Positions 53,141-62,135 of a stretch of 64,000 bases of DNA are shown here, one piece after another. The stretch is taken from contig CAAEJV010000028.1 in assembly GCA_900756155.1 (NCBI GenBank), forward strand, positions 1 through 64,000, given 5' to 3'. Source of the stretch: Pasteurellaceae bacterium. GTDB taxonomy: Bacteria; Pseudomonadota; Gammaproteobacteria; Enterobacterales; Pasteurellaceae. The notes beneath the pieces are model-generated. The model was not told where the DNA came from and did no database searches. It worked only from the letters and a program-made list of their open reading frames with translations. Numbering within the stretch: the stretch's first letter is position 1; every line of letters starts with the position of its first letter. The translations under genes and the position numbers were made by a program.

Positions 53141-53497
53141 ATGTATAAAACCACGGGATTAACTCATTTAATTAACTCTACAAAATATTCTTTGCAAGGC
53201 TTAAAAAGCGCATTCAAAAATGAAACCGCATTTCGCCACGAATGTTTTCTTGCGTGCATCATGATTCCGCTCGCCTTTTGGCTGGGGGACACTAAAATTG
53301 AAATCGCGCTGATGACCTCATCGGTTTTACTCGTGATGGCAGTGGAACTCTTAAATAGCGCCGTTGAAGCGGTGGTGGATCGTATTGGCACAGAACGCCA
53401 TGAACTTTCAGGGAGAGCCAAAGACCAAGGCTCAGCAGCGGTATTCATTGCACTTTGCATTGTTGTCGTGGTTTGGGGAAGTATTTTATTTTTCTAA
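53141..53497 (+). CDS. dgkA: Diacylglycerol kinase
   Basis: 118 residues (E. coli 122). A small inner-membrane trimer that recycles diacylglycerol to phosphatidic acid. Three membrane helices and the catalytic signature ELLNSAVEAVVDRIG are present. It closes the oapA-to-dgkA run; a USS overlaps its stop region and a strong terminator follows. Confidence 0.97.
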   Translation: MYKTTGLTHLINSTKYSLQGLKSAFKNETAFRHECFLACIMIPLAFWLGDTKIEIALMTSSVLLVMAVELLNSAVEAVVDRIGTERHELSGRAKDQGSAAVFIALCIVVVVWGSILFF

Positions 53498-53524
53498 AGT
53501 GCGGTCAATTTTCAGTAACAATTT

Positions 53525-53554
53525 CGGCTTATGTGTTTTACATAAGCCGTTTTT
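53525..53554 (+). terminator. Terminator of relA-dgkA
   Basis: A 10-bp perfect stem (CGGCTTATGT with ACATAAGCCG), 5-nt loop, five Ts. Confidence 0.92.
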
Positions 53555-53645
53555 GTAGGTGGAAGTCGGACAAGATTTTATTCCTCTGCTTTTGCTGATA
53601 TAAATAAGAAAGATTTTTGCATATTCATATCAACAGGAGGACGCT

Positions 53646-54902
53646 ATGCCAACAGTCTCAGCCTTAGGTGCGCTCATTGCACTCATTGTCGCTATTTTCC
53701 TTATTTTGAAAAAAGTCTCACCAGCCTATGGTATGTTAGTCGGGGCTTTAGTCGGGGGATTAGTTGGCGGCGCTGATTTATCTCAAACCGTGAGTCTCAT
53801 GATCGGAGGCGCTCAAGGTATCACTACCGCAGTCATGCGAATTCTCGCAGCAGGGGTATTGGCGGGAGTACTGATTGAATCCGGTGCGGCTAATACCATT
53901 GCTGAAACCATTACAAACAAGTTAGGTGAAACAAGAGCATTATTAGCGTTAGCGTTGGCCACATTAATTTTAACCGCCGTTGGTGTATTTATTGATGTTG
54001 CCGTGATTACGGTCTCTCCAATCGCCTTAGCACTTGCTCGTCGTACTGACTTATCAAAACCCGCTATTCTCTTAGCGATGATTGGTGGGGGAAAAGCAGG
54101 AAACTTAATGTCTCCCAATCCCAATGCAATCGCGGCGGCAGACACATTCCATCTTCCTTTAACGTCAGTGATGATGGCAGGGATTATCCCCGCTATTTTT
54201 GGCTTAATATTGACGTATTTTTTAGCAAAACGTTTAAGAAATAAAGGTTCGCGCGTTTCATCCCAAGAGGTTGTCGCAGTAGAAACACAGAATCTCCCCT
54301 CATTTTTGACCGCACTTGTGGCGCCTTTGGTTGCCATCTTCTTACTGGCACTTCGTCCGTTAGCCGATATTAAAGTCGATCCTTTAATCGCCTTACCACT
54401 TGGTGGTCTGATTGGCGCATTATGTATGGGCAAGCTTCGCCAAGCCAATAACTATGCGATTAGCGGTTTAGGGAAAATGGCTCCGGTGGCGATTATGCTA
54501 CTTGGTACGGGAGCTTTAGCCGGTATTATTGCCAATTCCGGTATGAAAGATGTGCTCATTGAAGGCTTAAAACATTCGGGCTTACCTTCTTATATCCTGG
54601 CGCCAATTTCAGGTGCACTCATGTCGCTTGCGACGGCATCAACAACAGCAGGTACAGCGGTTGCTTCGAATGTGTTTAGTTCAACGTTATTAGAGTTGGG
54701 AGTGAGTAGTCTGGCAGGTGCCGCGATGATTCATGCGGGGGCGACAGTTTTCGATCATATGCCACATGGTTCTTTTTTCCATGCAACTGGTGGTAGCGTA
54801 AATATGGACATGAAAGAACGCTTAAAATTGATTCCTTATGAAAGTGCAGTGGGGTTAATTATGACCATTGTGTCCACCTTAATTTTTGGTGTATTTAGTT
54901 AG
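53646..54902 (+). CDS. GntP-family permease, probable D-glycerate transporter
   Basis: 418 residues, about twelve membrane helices (SPAYGMLVGALVGGLVGG near the N-terminus, GGGKAGNLMSPNPNAIAAAD in the middle, MATGGSVNMD-like HATGGSVNMDMKERL near the end). GntP family members import gluconate or related sugar acids with H+. The glycerate kinase 14 bp downstream suggests glycerate as the substrate (inference). AGGAGG before the ATG is an ideal ribosome site. One USS near 54308. No dedicated regulator gene is adjacent. Confidence 0.88.
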   Translation: MPTVSALGALIALIVAIFLILKKVSPAYGMLVGALVGGLVGGADLSQTVSLMIGGAQGITTAVMRILAAGVLAGVLIESGAANTIAETITNKLGETRALLALALATLILTAVGVFIDVAVITVSPIALALARRTDLSKPAILLAMIGGGKAGNLMSPNPNAIAAADTFHLPLTSVMMAGIIPAIFGLILTYFLAKRLRNKGSRVSSQEVVAVETQNLPSFLTALVAPLVAIFLLALRPLADIKVDPLIALPLGGLIGALCMGKLRQANNYAISGLGKMAPVAIMLLGTGALAGIIANSGMKDVLIEGLKHSGLPSYILAPISGALMSLATASTTAGTAVASNVFSSTLLELGVSSLAGAAMIHAGATVFDHMPHGSFFHATGGSVNMDMKERLKLIPYESAVGLIMTIVSTLIFGVFS

Positions 54903-54916
54903 TTTAAGGAGAGAAT

Positions 54917-56047
54917 ATGAAAATTGTCATTGCGCCTGATTCATTTAAAGAAAGCTTAACCGCACTGGAAGTGGCTAATGCGATTGAAACTGGTTTTAAA
55001 CGTATTTTCCCAAACGCTGAATATGTGAAATTACCAATGGCAGATGGGGGAGAGGGAACCGTACAATCTTTGGTAGATGCCACTCAGGGGCGCTTAATTG
55101 AGGCAGAAGTTACGGCACCGTTAGGCAACCAAGTAAAAAGCTTTTTCGGTTTATCGGGTGAGGGTAAAACGGCGATTATCGAAATGGCGGCCGCATCGGG
55201 ATTGCATCTTGTCCCGATGGATAAACGCAATCCTTGTCAAACCACCAGTTTTGGTACGGGGGAGCTGATTAAGCAAGCCCTAGATCTTGGCGTACAACAT
55301 ATCATTTTAGGAATTGGTGGGAGTGCCACAAATGACGGTGGTGCGGGTATGCTGCAAGCATTAGGCTTACGTTTATTGGATAAAAAAGGTCACTCCATTG
55401 GCTTTGGTGGTGCAGCATTATCTAATCTTGCTGAAATTCAACTGGTTGATTTAGATCCTCGATTGCAACACGTACAAATCGAAGTGGCTTGTGATGTGAA
55501 TAATCCTCTTTGTGGTGAACGAGGTGCCTCTGCAATTTTTGGCCCTCAAAAAGGTGCGACACCTGAGATGGTGAAGGAACTCGATGCTGCATTAGCCCAT
55601 TTCGCCGAAATTGCCGAGCGGGATTGTGGTAAAAAAATTCAAGATCAACCAGGGGCGGGGGCAGCCGGTGGTATGGGTGGTGGTTTATTGCTTTTACCTA
55701 ATGTGCAACTGAAAGCTGGTGTGCAGATCGTGTTAGATAATTTGAAACTCGCTGAGCAAGTTAAAGAGGCTGATTTAGTGATTACTGGTGAAGGCCGTAT
55801 GGATGCGCAAAGTATCTTAGGTAAGACTCCAATCGGTGTGGCGCGCACGGCGAAACAATTCAATAAGCCTGTCATTGCGATTGTAGGTTGTTTGCGTGAG
55901 GATTATGAAGTAGTGTATGAACATGGCATTGACGCAGTGTTTCCAATTATTCGTAATCTGGACGATTTACCGACAATTCTCAAGCAAGGCGAGCAGAATT
56001 TAATCTCAACGGCTCAAAATGTGGCGAGATTGTTGTCATTGAAATAA
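54917..56047 (+). CDS. garK: Glycerate kinase
   Basis: 376 residues. Type I glycerate kinase that phosphorylates D-glycerate (2-phosphoglycerate product in GarK-type enzymes, which enolase can use). Signatures: IAPDSFKESLTALEVANAIE, LPMADGGEGT, LGIGGSATNDGGAGMLQALG and ITGEGRMDAQSILGKTP. The symbol is by family only; glxK is an equal possibility. It is in one transcription unit with the GntP permease. Confidence 0.93.
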   Translation: MKIVIAPDSFKESLTALEVANAIETGFKRIFPNAEYVKLPMADGGEGTVQSLVDATQGRLIEAEVTAPLGNQVKSFFGLSGEGKTAIIEMAAASGLHLVPMDKRNPCQTTSFGTGELIKQALDLGVQHIILGIGGSATNDGGAGMLQALGLRLLDKKGHSIGFGGAALSNLAEIQLVDLDPRLQHVQIEVACDVNNPLCGERGASAIFGPQKGATPEMVKELDAALAHFAEIAERDCGKKIQDQPGAGAAGGMGGGLLLLPNVQLKAGVQIVLDNLKLAEQVKEADLVITGEGRMDAQSILGKTPIGVARTAKQFNKPVIAIVGCLREDYEVVYEHGIDAVFPIIRNLDDLPTILKQGEQNLISTAQNVARLLSLK

Positions 56048-56059
56048 GCTTTTCATACT

Positions 56060-56099
56060 AAAGTGCGGTCAAAAATAACGATAAATTTGACCGCACTTT
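56060..56099. terminator. Bidirectional terminator of garK and xerD, an inverted USS pair
   Basis: A 14-bp perfect stem (AAAGTGCGGTCAAA with TTTGACCGCACTTT), 12-nt loop, Ts on the plus side, between convergent genes. Confidence 0.92.
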
Positions 56100-56105
56100 T
56101 TTATT

Positions 56106-56999
56106 TTATCCCCTTGGATGAAATCTTTCATGAAGGTGTTTCAAGCGTTCTTTAGCCACATGAGTATAGATTTGCGTGGTGGAGAGATCGCTGTGTCCGA
56201 GGAGCATTTGCACAACACGGAGATCCGCACCATGATTCACCAAATGTGTTGCAAAGGCATGACGGAGAACGTGTGGAGATAGCGCATCCGTATCGATTCC
56301 TGCTAACACGGCATAATGCTTTATACGATGCCAAAAGGTTTGGCGAGTCATTTGCTGAGCCCGTTGACTTGGAAAGACCACATCAGAACTTTGTCCATTG
56401 AGCAAAATAGGGCGACCGTAAAGTACGAATTGTCGCACCCAAAATGCGGCTTCTTCTCCCATGGGTACGATGCGTTCTTTGTTACCTTTACCAATCACAC
56501 GCACGACACCTTGTTGTAAATTCATATTCTCAATAGTGAGCGTGACCAATTCCGTGACACGTAATCCTGTAGCATACAACAATTCCAACATAGCTTTATC
56601 GCGTAACTCGAGCGGAATTTCTACATCTGGCGTATTTAATAAATCCGTGACTTGTTGCTCGGTTAAATATTTAGGTAAGCGGCTTGGTAATTTAGGTGAG
56701 CTCAGTACAGCACTCGGGTCATCAGTACGATACTTTTCACGGTATAAATATTGGAATAGTTTCCGCATTGCACTTAACATTCGTGCAGTGCTGGTGGCTT
56801 TGTAGCCTTGCTCTAAACGGCCGCCTAGAAATTGTTGCAGATCTAAGGGTTCGAGAGTTTCGAGGGATAAATTTTGTTTATCCAGCCAATCACAAAGTGC
56901 GGTCAAATCGAGACGATAAGACTGCACGGTGTTTTCTGACAATCCTTTTTCGATCCAATATTCATTCAAGAACAAATCGACTAGCGTAAGGTTATTCAT
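56106..56999 (-). CDS. xerD: Site-specific tyrosine recombinase XerD
   Basis: 297 residues (E. coli 298). With XerC it resolves chromosome dimers at dif. N-terminal SAM-like core-binding domain (about 1-90) and catalytic domain with R in ATGLRVTEL, K in GKGNKERIV, HxxR in SPHVLRHAFA, H in LLGHSDLSTTQ and the nucleophile Tyr in IYTHVAKERL. XerD rather than XerC by overall sequence and ending KHLHERFHPRG. It lies 2 bp downstream of the MFS gene. One USS near 56896. Confidence 0.95.
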   Translation of the reverse strand: MNNLTLVDLFLNEYWIEKGLSENTVQSYRLDLTALCDWLDKQNLSLETLEPLDLQQFLGGRLEQGYKATSTARMLSAMRKLFQYLYREKYRTDDPSAVLSSPKLPSRLPKYLTEQQVTDLLNTPDVEIPLELRDKAMLELLYATGLRVTELVTLTIENMNLQQGVVRVIGKGNKERIVPMGEEAAFWVRQFVLYGRPILLNGQSSDVVFPSQRAQQMTRQTFWHRIKHYAVLAGIDTDALSPHVLRHAFATHLVNHGADLRVVQMLLGHSDLSTTQIYTHVAKERLKHLHERFHPRG

Positions 57000-57001
57000 G
57001 T

Positions 57002-58162
57002 TTATACTCTATGTATCAAAAAAGCTTTCACGCCACGTGGGGTGATAAATAAGCCAACGAAGGCAAAGGCGGCCATTAAGCTAAAGGCATAAATTGGTGA
57101 AATTGGATAAAGTACGCCAGAAAGCGCAGTGAAAATCGCAATGGCTGCACATCCCGCTAAGGCATTGTATAAGCCTTGTAATTTCGCAATATGGGTTTGT
57201 GGTTGCGTGGTGATATAACGCACGGTCGCGTAATGGCCGACGACATAAGTAAGACTGTGAAAACATTGCAATAGGACGATTTCAACAAAGGTATCGGCAT
57301 AACCGAACGCGAGCCAACGCACGATAGCCGCAATACCGGTGAGATAGAAAAGGGCTGTAATGCTCCAGTTTTTGAATAATCGAGTGGAGAAGAAAAAGAC
57401 CACGATTTCAGCTAATACACTGATTCCCCAAAATAAACCCGCATCGGAAACGGAGTGGCCATGATTTGTCCAAAAAATAGTGCTATATGAGTAATAAGCT
57501 GCATGCGATCCTTGAATGAGTGAAATCGCAATAAACAAACGAAGGGTCGTTTTATTTTTCAGTAAGTCTAAAAATCCAACGGAATTTTCGACCGCACTTT
57601 GAGGTTCGTCCTGCGGCATTGGGTTCGGATGAAGTAATTGCACAATACAGTAAAAAACGAGTATGCCCGTGATCATCCAAGTAATATATTGCTCACCCAC
57701 GAGTCCAACAAAATACCCAAATACCATCACACCAACAACAAACGCAAAGGAACCAATTAAGCGCGCTTTGCCATAATCTAAATGAATTTGTTGTTGCCAT
57801 GTACTGGCAAGGCTATCACCAATCGGCATACCGGCCGCATTCACCATGGAATACAACGCAAGTCCAATAAACAAGAGCCAGAAATTGTGCGACATCAGTC
57901 CAATTAAAGCCATTGTAATGGCACTGGCCACGCCTAAATAACGCAACCCATTTACTAAGAGGGAAACGCGTTTTATTAAGCCGGAAAACAAAATACCGCC
58001 GCTGAAACGGAAAATGTAGGCACAGGCAAGCAATAAGCCGATGCTTTCTTCGCTATAAGATTGCGTTTTCAACCATGCCGGGAAAAGGGGAAGAAACACA
58101 CCGTAGGCGCAGTAGTAGCCAAAAAAGCTCAAGGCGAGCCAAGTAAAAGGACGAACTTGCAT
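57002..58162 (-). CDS. MFS transporter, HcaT-like
   Basis: 386 residues with twelve hydrophobic segments. It resembles the 3-phenylpropionic acid transporter family of E. coli (FFGYYCAYGVFLPLFPAWL at the N-terminus, GSFAFVVGVMVFGYFVG, FWTNHGHSVSDAGLFWGISV). Substrate cannot be told; no aromatic-acid catabolic genes are near. Its ATG overlaps the proC stop by one base (TAATG), so translation is coupled. One USS near 57590. Confidence 0.87.
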   Translation of the reverse strand: MQVRPFTWLALSFFGYYCAYGVFLPLFPAWLKTQSYSEESIGLLLACAYIFRFSGGILFSGLIKRVSLLVNGLRYLGVASAITMALIGLMSHNFWLLFIGLALYSMVNAAGMPIGDSLASTWQQQIHLDYGKARLIGSFAFVVGVMVFGYFVGLVGEQYITWMITGILVFYCIVQLLHPNPMPQDEPQSAVENSVGFLDLLKNKTTLRLFIAISLIQGSHAAYYSYSTIFWTNHGHSVSDAGLFWGISVLAEIVVFFFSTRLFKNWSITALFYLTGIAAIVRWLAFGYADTFVEIVLLQCFHSLTYVVGHYATVRYITTQPQTHIAKLQGLYNALAGCAAIAIFTALSGVLYPISPIYAFSLMAAFAFVGLFITPRGVKAFLIHRV

Positions 58163-58980
58163 TAGAATAATTTTTCCATTTCTTGTGAGCGTGCCACACA
58201 GGCTTGCATCGCTTGTTTAATGATGTTGTTAAATTGATGTTGATTGAACACATTCAACGCGGCTGCGGTAGTACCGCCTTTTGAGGTGACATTTTCTCGT
58301 AAAGTGGAAAGCGCAGTTTGTGGATTTTCAATCACCAGCTTCGCCGAGCCTAACATGGCTTGTTGTACCAACTCACGAGATTGGTTTTCATCTAATCCCA
58401 TTTCCATTAAGCCTTGTTGCATGGCTTCTAAAAATTGGAAGAAGTAAGCTGGGCTACTGCCAGACGCAGCAGTGACTGTATGCATGTGATTTTCATTCGT
58501 CGCCCAAGTGGTTTTCCCTACCGCAGAAAGTAAATCTTCCGCAAAAGTGCGGTCAATTTCAGGTGTGTTTTTATCAGCAAATAAGCCAGCCATACCTTCA
58601 CCCACTAATGCAGGGGTGTTTGGCATCACACGAACAATGGATTTTGCTGTTGGAATGAGTTCGGCCAATCGAGCAGTCGAAATACCCGCAGCAATAGAAA
58701 TGATTAATTTATCAGAAAAATCAACCGCACTTAATGGCTTGCAAACATCAGCAAGGACTTGCGGTTTAACGGCAAATAAAACTACTTGAGATTGTTTGAT
58801 GGATTGATTGTTATCCGTAGAAACCGCGACGCCATATTGAGCAAAAAAAGCACGTTTCTCTTCATTAGGATCATTCACAATAATTTTATCGGCTGGATAA
58901 CCTTGTTTTAATAGGCCTAACACAATGGCTTGTGCCATATTGCCACCGCCGATGAAGGCAATTAATTTCTGTTGCATCAT
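58162..58980 (-). CDS. proC: Pyrroline-5-carboxylate reductase
   Basis: 272 residues (E. coli 269). The last step of proline synthesis, NADPH-dependent. Rossmann motif FIGGGNMAQAIVLGLLKQG at the N-terminus and the family signature region ASGSSPAYFFQFLEAMQQGL and LRENVTSKGGTTAAAL near the C-terminus. Two USS inside (58549 and 58724). It heads a proC-MFS-xerD unit and is divergent from rdgC. Confidence 0.97.
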   Translation of the reverse strand: MMQQKLIAFIGGGNMAQAIVLGLLKQGYPADKIIVNDPNEEKRAFFAQYGVAVSTDNNQSIKQSQVVLFAVKPQVLADVCKPLSAVDFSDKLIISIAAGISTARLAELIPTAKSIVRVMPNTPALVGEGMAGLFADKNTPEIDRTFAEDLLSAVGKTTWATNENHMHTVTAASGSSPAYFFQFLEAMQQGLMEMGLDENQSRELVQQAMLGSAKLVIENPQTALSTLRENVTSKGGTTAAALNVFNQHQFNNIIKQAMQACVARSQEMEKLF

Positions 58981-59045
58981 TTTTTCCCGTGAGTTTATGG
59001 GCTACAATGTCGCGTATTTTACCCTATTATGAAGGAAGTGTTACG

Positions 59046-59957
59046 ATGTGGTTTAAAAATTTAATGTCATATAGGCTGACTAAGCCCCTAGATTGGGAGC
59101 TTAATGAATTGCAACGTCAGTTGTCAGATTGTGAATTTCATCCTTGTGGCTCACAAGATCAAAGTAAATTCGGTTGGGCGAGTCCCTTGAAAGGTAGTGA
59201 GCTATTGCATTTTTCAGTGGGGAAACACATTTTATTGGTTGCGAAAAAAGAAGAGAAAATGTTGCCGGCGAATGTGGTGAAACGTGAATTAGATGAACGC
59301 ATTGAAAGTCTTGAGCAAAAAGAAAACCGTAAATTGAAGAAAACGGAAAAACAAACGTTAAAAGATGATGTGGTAATGAATTTATTGCCACGCGCATTCA
59401 GTAAAAATCAGCAAACTGCCGTGTGGATTGATACCGAAAATAACCTTGTTCATGTTGATGCGGCATCTAGTAAACGTGCAGAAGATGCCTTAGCATTATT
59501 ACGTAAATCACTTGGTTCGTTACCGGTTGTGCCGTTGGCTTTTGCGAATGAACCTTCGACCATTTTAACGGATTGGATTGTGCAGGAAAAAATTCCGCAT
59601 TGGTTGGTGGCGTTAGAAGAGGCTGAACTGCGTGGAAGCCAAGAAGACAGTGTGATCCGTTGTAAGAAACAGCCTTTGGAAAATGAGGAGATCTTAGCGC
59701 TTTTACAAGATGGCAAAAAAGTGGTGAGCAAGCTCGCATTAGAATGGGAAGATACGCTGACTTTTGTATTTAATGAAGATTGTACGCTCAAACGTTTGAA
59801 ATTTGCTGATGCCGTGCGTGAGAAAAATGCGGATATTTTAAAAGAAGATTATGCACAGCGCTTTGATGCTGATTTTGTACTGATGACGGGCATTTTATCT
59901 AAACTAACAGAAAACTTACTCGATGAATTTGGTGGTGAGAAAGTAAGATTAGGTTAG
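59046..59957 (+). CDS. rdgC: Recombination-associated protein RdgC
   Basis: 303 residues (E. coli 303) from the ATG giving WFKNLMSYRL, with GAAGG upstream; the frame extends to 58989 but the E. coli protein starts here. A ring-shaped dimer that coats double-stranded DNA and limits RecA. The signature HPCGSQDQSKFGWASPL and the C-terminal DFVLMTGILSKL are present. A bidirectional terminator separates it from convergent typA. Confidence 0.95.
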   Translation: MWFKNLMSYRLTKPLDWELNELQRQLSDCEFHPCGSQDQSKFGWASPLKGSELLHFSVGKHILLVAKKEEKMLPANVVKRELDERIESLEQKENRKLKKTEKQTLKDDVVMNLLPRAFSKNQQTAVWIDTENNLVHVDAASSKRAEDALALLRKSLGSLPVVPLAFANEPSTILTDWIVQEKIPHWLVALEEAELRGSQEDSVIRCKKQPLENEEILALLQDGKKVVSKLALEWEDTLTFVFNEDCTLKRLKFADAVREKNADILKEDYAQRFDADFVLMTGILSKLTENLLDEFGGEKVRLG

Positions 59958-59973
59958 TTTAATCATAAAATAA

Positions 59974-60000
59974 AAAAGGCGAACATGATGTTCGCCTTTT
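59974..60000. terminator. Bidirectional terminator of rdgC and typA
   Basis: A 12-bp perfect stem (AAAAGGCGAACA with TGTTCGCCTTTT), 3-nt loop, T tracts on both strands. A USS follows at 60007. Confidence 0.92.
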
Positions 60001-60036
60001 GTTTAAAAGTGCGGTCAAATTTCCGCACGTTTTTAA

Positions 60037-61887
60037 TTAGTGTGTACTCGTACTGGTTGTCGTACGGTTTGCACGTTTACGATCGTTTTCCGTTAAGAGT
60101 TTTTTACGGATACGGATCGATTCAGGTGTTACTTCCACTAACTCGTCGTCATCGATAAACTCGATGGCTTGTTCAAGTGTAAATTTCACCGGCGTAGTTA
60201 AGACGATGGCATCATCTTTACCTGATGCACGCATATTGGTGAGTTTTTTACCTTGTAAACAGTTAACAGTTAAGTCGTTTGTACGGCTGTGAATACCGAT
60301 GATTTGACCTTCGTAAACTTCTACGTTGGCTTCGATCATTAATTTACCACGCTCTTGTAAACCAAATAGTGCATAAGCAAGTGCTTTACCGGTTGCGTTA
60401 GAAATTAATACACCGTTTTTACGTTGGCCGATTTCACCTGGTTTGATGTCATCGTAGTGATCGAAACTAGAGTAAAGTAAACCAGTACCAGATGTCATAG
60501 TCATGAATTCACCACGGAAACCGATCAAGCCACGGCTTGGGATGATATATTCTAAACGTACACGACCTTTTCCATCTGGCATCATATCGCGAACTTCACC
60601 TTTACGGATACCTAATGCTTCCATGACAGAACCTTGGTGTTGTTCTTCTACGTCGATAGTCACTTGTTCGTAAGGCTCTTGTTTTTTGCCGTTGATTTCA
60701 CGGTAGATTACTTTCGGACGAGAAACCGCAAGTTCATAACCTTCACGACGCATATTTTCAATTAATACAGAAAGGTGTAATTCACCACGGCCAGAAACAC
60801 GGAATTCATCTGGGTTTGGTGTTTCTTCTACGCGTAATGCCACGTTGTGAACTAACTCTTTGTTCAAACGTTCAAGAATTTGACGAGAAGTCACATATTT
60901 ACCTTCTTGACCTGCAAACGGTGAAGTATTTACACAGAAGAACATGGTTACGGTTGGTTCATCAACGGTTAATGAAGGTAAGGCTTCAACCGCGTTGATA
61001 TCACAAATGGTATCCGAGATATTTAATTCACCTAAACCAGTAATCGCGATGATATCACCTGCGTAAGCAACATCTTCTTCATAACGTTGTAAACCAAGGT
61101 GACCTAATACTTGACCTACACGGCCTTGACGAGTTTTACCTTCGCCATCAATGATCGTCACAGGTTGATTTGGTTTGATAGCACCACGTTTGATACGACC
61201 GATACCGATAACACCCACATAGCTGTTATAGTCTAATTGTGAGATTTGCATTTGGAATGGGGCATCAAGTTCCACTTTTGGCGGTTCGACGTGTTGAACG
61301 ATCGCTTCAAATAATGGGGTCATGTCTTCCGCTAATTCTTCGTGTTCAAGACCCGCAACACCATTTAATGCAGATGCATAGATAATTGGGAAGTCTAATT
61401 GCTCGTCTGTTGCACCAAGGTTAACGAATAAATCGAATACTTGATCCACCACCCAATCAGGGCGTGCGCCTGGACGGTCAACTTTGTTGATAACTACAAT
61501 TGGTTTTAAACCATGAGCAAAGGCTTTTTGTGTCACGAAACGCGTTTGTGGCATTGGGCCGTCAAAAGCATCTACCACTAAAAGTACAGAATCCACCATA
61601 GAAAGTACACGTTCTACTTCACCACCGAAGTCGGCGTGTCCTGGGGTATCTACGATGTTAATGCGATAACCATTCCAGTTAATTGCAGTATTTTTTGCCA
61701 GAATGGTAATACCACGTTCTTTTTCAAGATCGTTTGAGTCCATTACGCGTTCATCAACATCACCACGAGTTGATTCAAATGTACCAGATTGTTGAAGGAG
61801 TTTGTCAACGAGGGTGGTTTTACCATGGTCAACGTGAGCGATAATTGCGATATTGCGCAATTTATTAATATCAATGTCGTTTTTCAT
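60037..61887 (-). CDS. typA: Ribosome-associated GTPase TypA/BipA
   Basis: 616 residues. An EF-G-like translational GTPase that helps 50S assembly and stress adaptation. P-loop AHVDHGKTTL at about 17-26, switch residues in ERGITILAKNTA and DTPGHADF, NKVD in the G4 position, then EF-G-like domains and the unique C-terminal domain. It is divergent from glnA, as I recall from enterics and H. influenzae. Confidence 0.98.
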   Translation of the reverse strand: MKNDIDINKLRNIAIIAHVDHGKTTLVDKLLQQSGTFESTRGDVDERVMDSNDLEKERGITILAKNTAINWNGYRINIVDTPGHADFGGEVERVLSMVDSVLLVVDAFDGPMPQTRFVTQKAFAHGLKPIVVINKVDRPGARPDWVVDQVFDLFVNLGATDEQLDFPIIYASALNGVAGLEHEELAEDMTPLFEAIVQHVEPPKVELDAPFQMQISQLDYNSYVGVIGIGRIKRGAIKPNQPVTIIDGEGKTRQGRVGQVLGHLGLQRYEEDVAYAGDIIAITGLGELNISDTICDINAVEALPSLTVDEPTVTMFFCVNTSPFAGQEGKYVTSRQILERLNKELVHNVALRVEETPNPDEFRVSGRGELHLSVLIENMRREGYELAVSRPKVIYREINGKKQEPYEQVTIDVEEQHQGSVMEALGIRKGEVRDMMPDGKGRVRLEYIIPSRGLIGFRGEFMTMTSGTGLLYSSFDHYDDIKPGEIGQRKNGVLISNATGKALAYALFGLQERGKLMIEANVEVYEGQIIGIHSRTNDLTVNCLQGKKLTNMRASGKDDAIVLTTPVKFTLEQAIEFIDDDELVEVTPESIRIRKKLLTENDRKRANRTTTSTSTH

Positions 61888-62054
61888 TTATTACGTTCTT
61901 AATGTTTAAGTTTTGTAGGGTGGAATTTTTATGCCACCGAATAGTCCAAGTAGTTTGAATTAGTGAGTAAACCCACTCTACGAGAATCTCGAAAGGGCAA
62001 AAATTATACACGATATTTCGTTACTCTGCTATGCTGGTGTTTAAAATAAATCCC

Positions 62055-62083
62055 ATGAAAAAAGTAAGCGGTTGCGTTATAAT
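62055..62083 (+). promoter_or_regulatory. Probable sigma-70 promoter of glnA
   Basis: ATGAAA (4/6 match to -35), 17-nt spacer, perfect TATAAT at 62078-62083, about 45 nt of leader. I saw no clear NtrC or sigma-54 elements. Confidence 0.5.
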
Positions 62084-62135
62084 GCTCTTTTGATTTTTAT
62101 GAAGATTATATACATAGCAAAATAGAGGATTCCTT

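Noticed and set aside
53813..54448. 211-codon minus-strand frame inside the GntP permease gene
   Set aside because: A long shadow from the permease's codon use; Lys/Ala/Ile-rich, no ribosome site, no motifs.
61888..62054. tRNA or structured RNA between typA and glnA
   Set aside because: No cloverleaf or T-loop sequence is visible; only short inverted repeats without a T tract.
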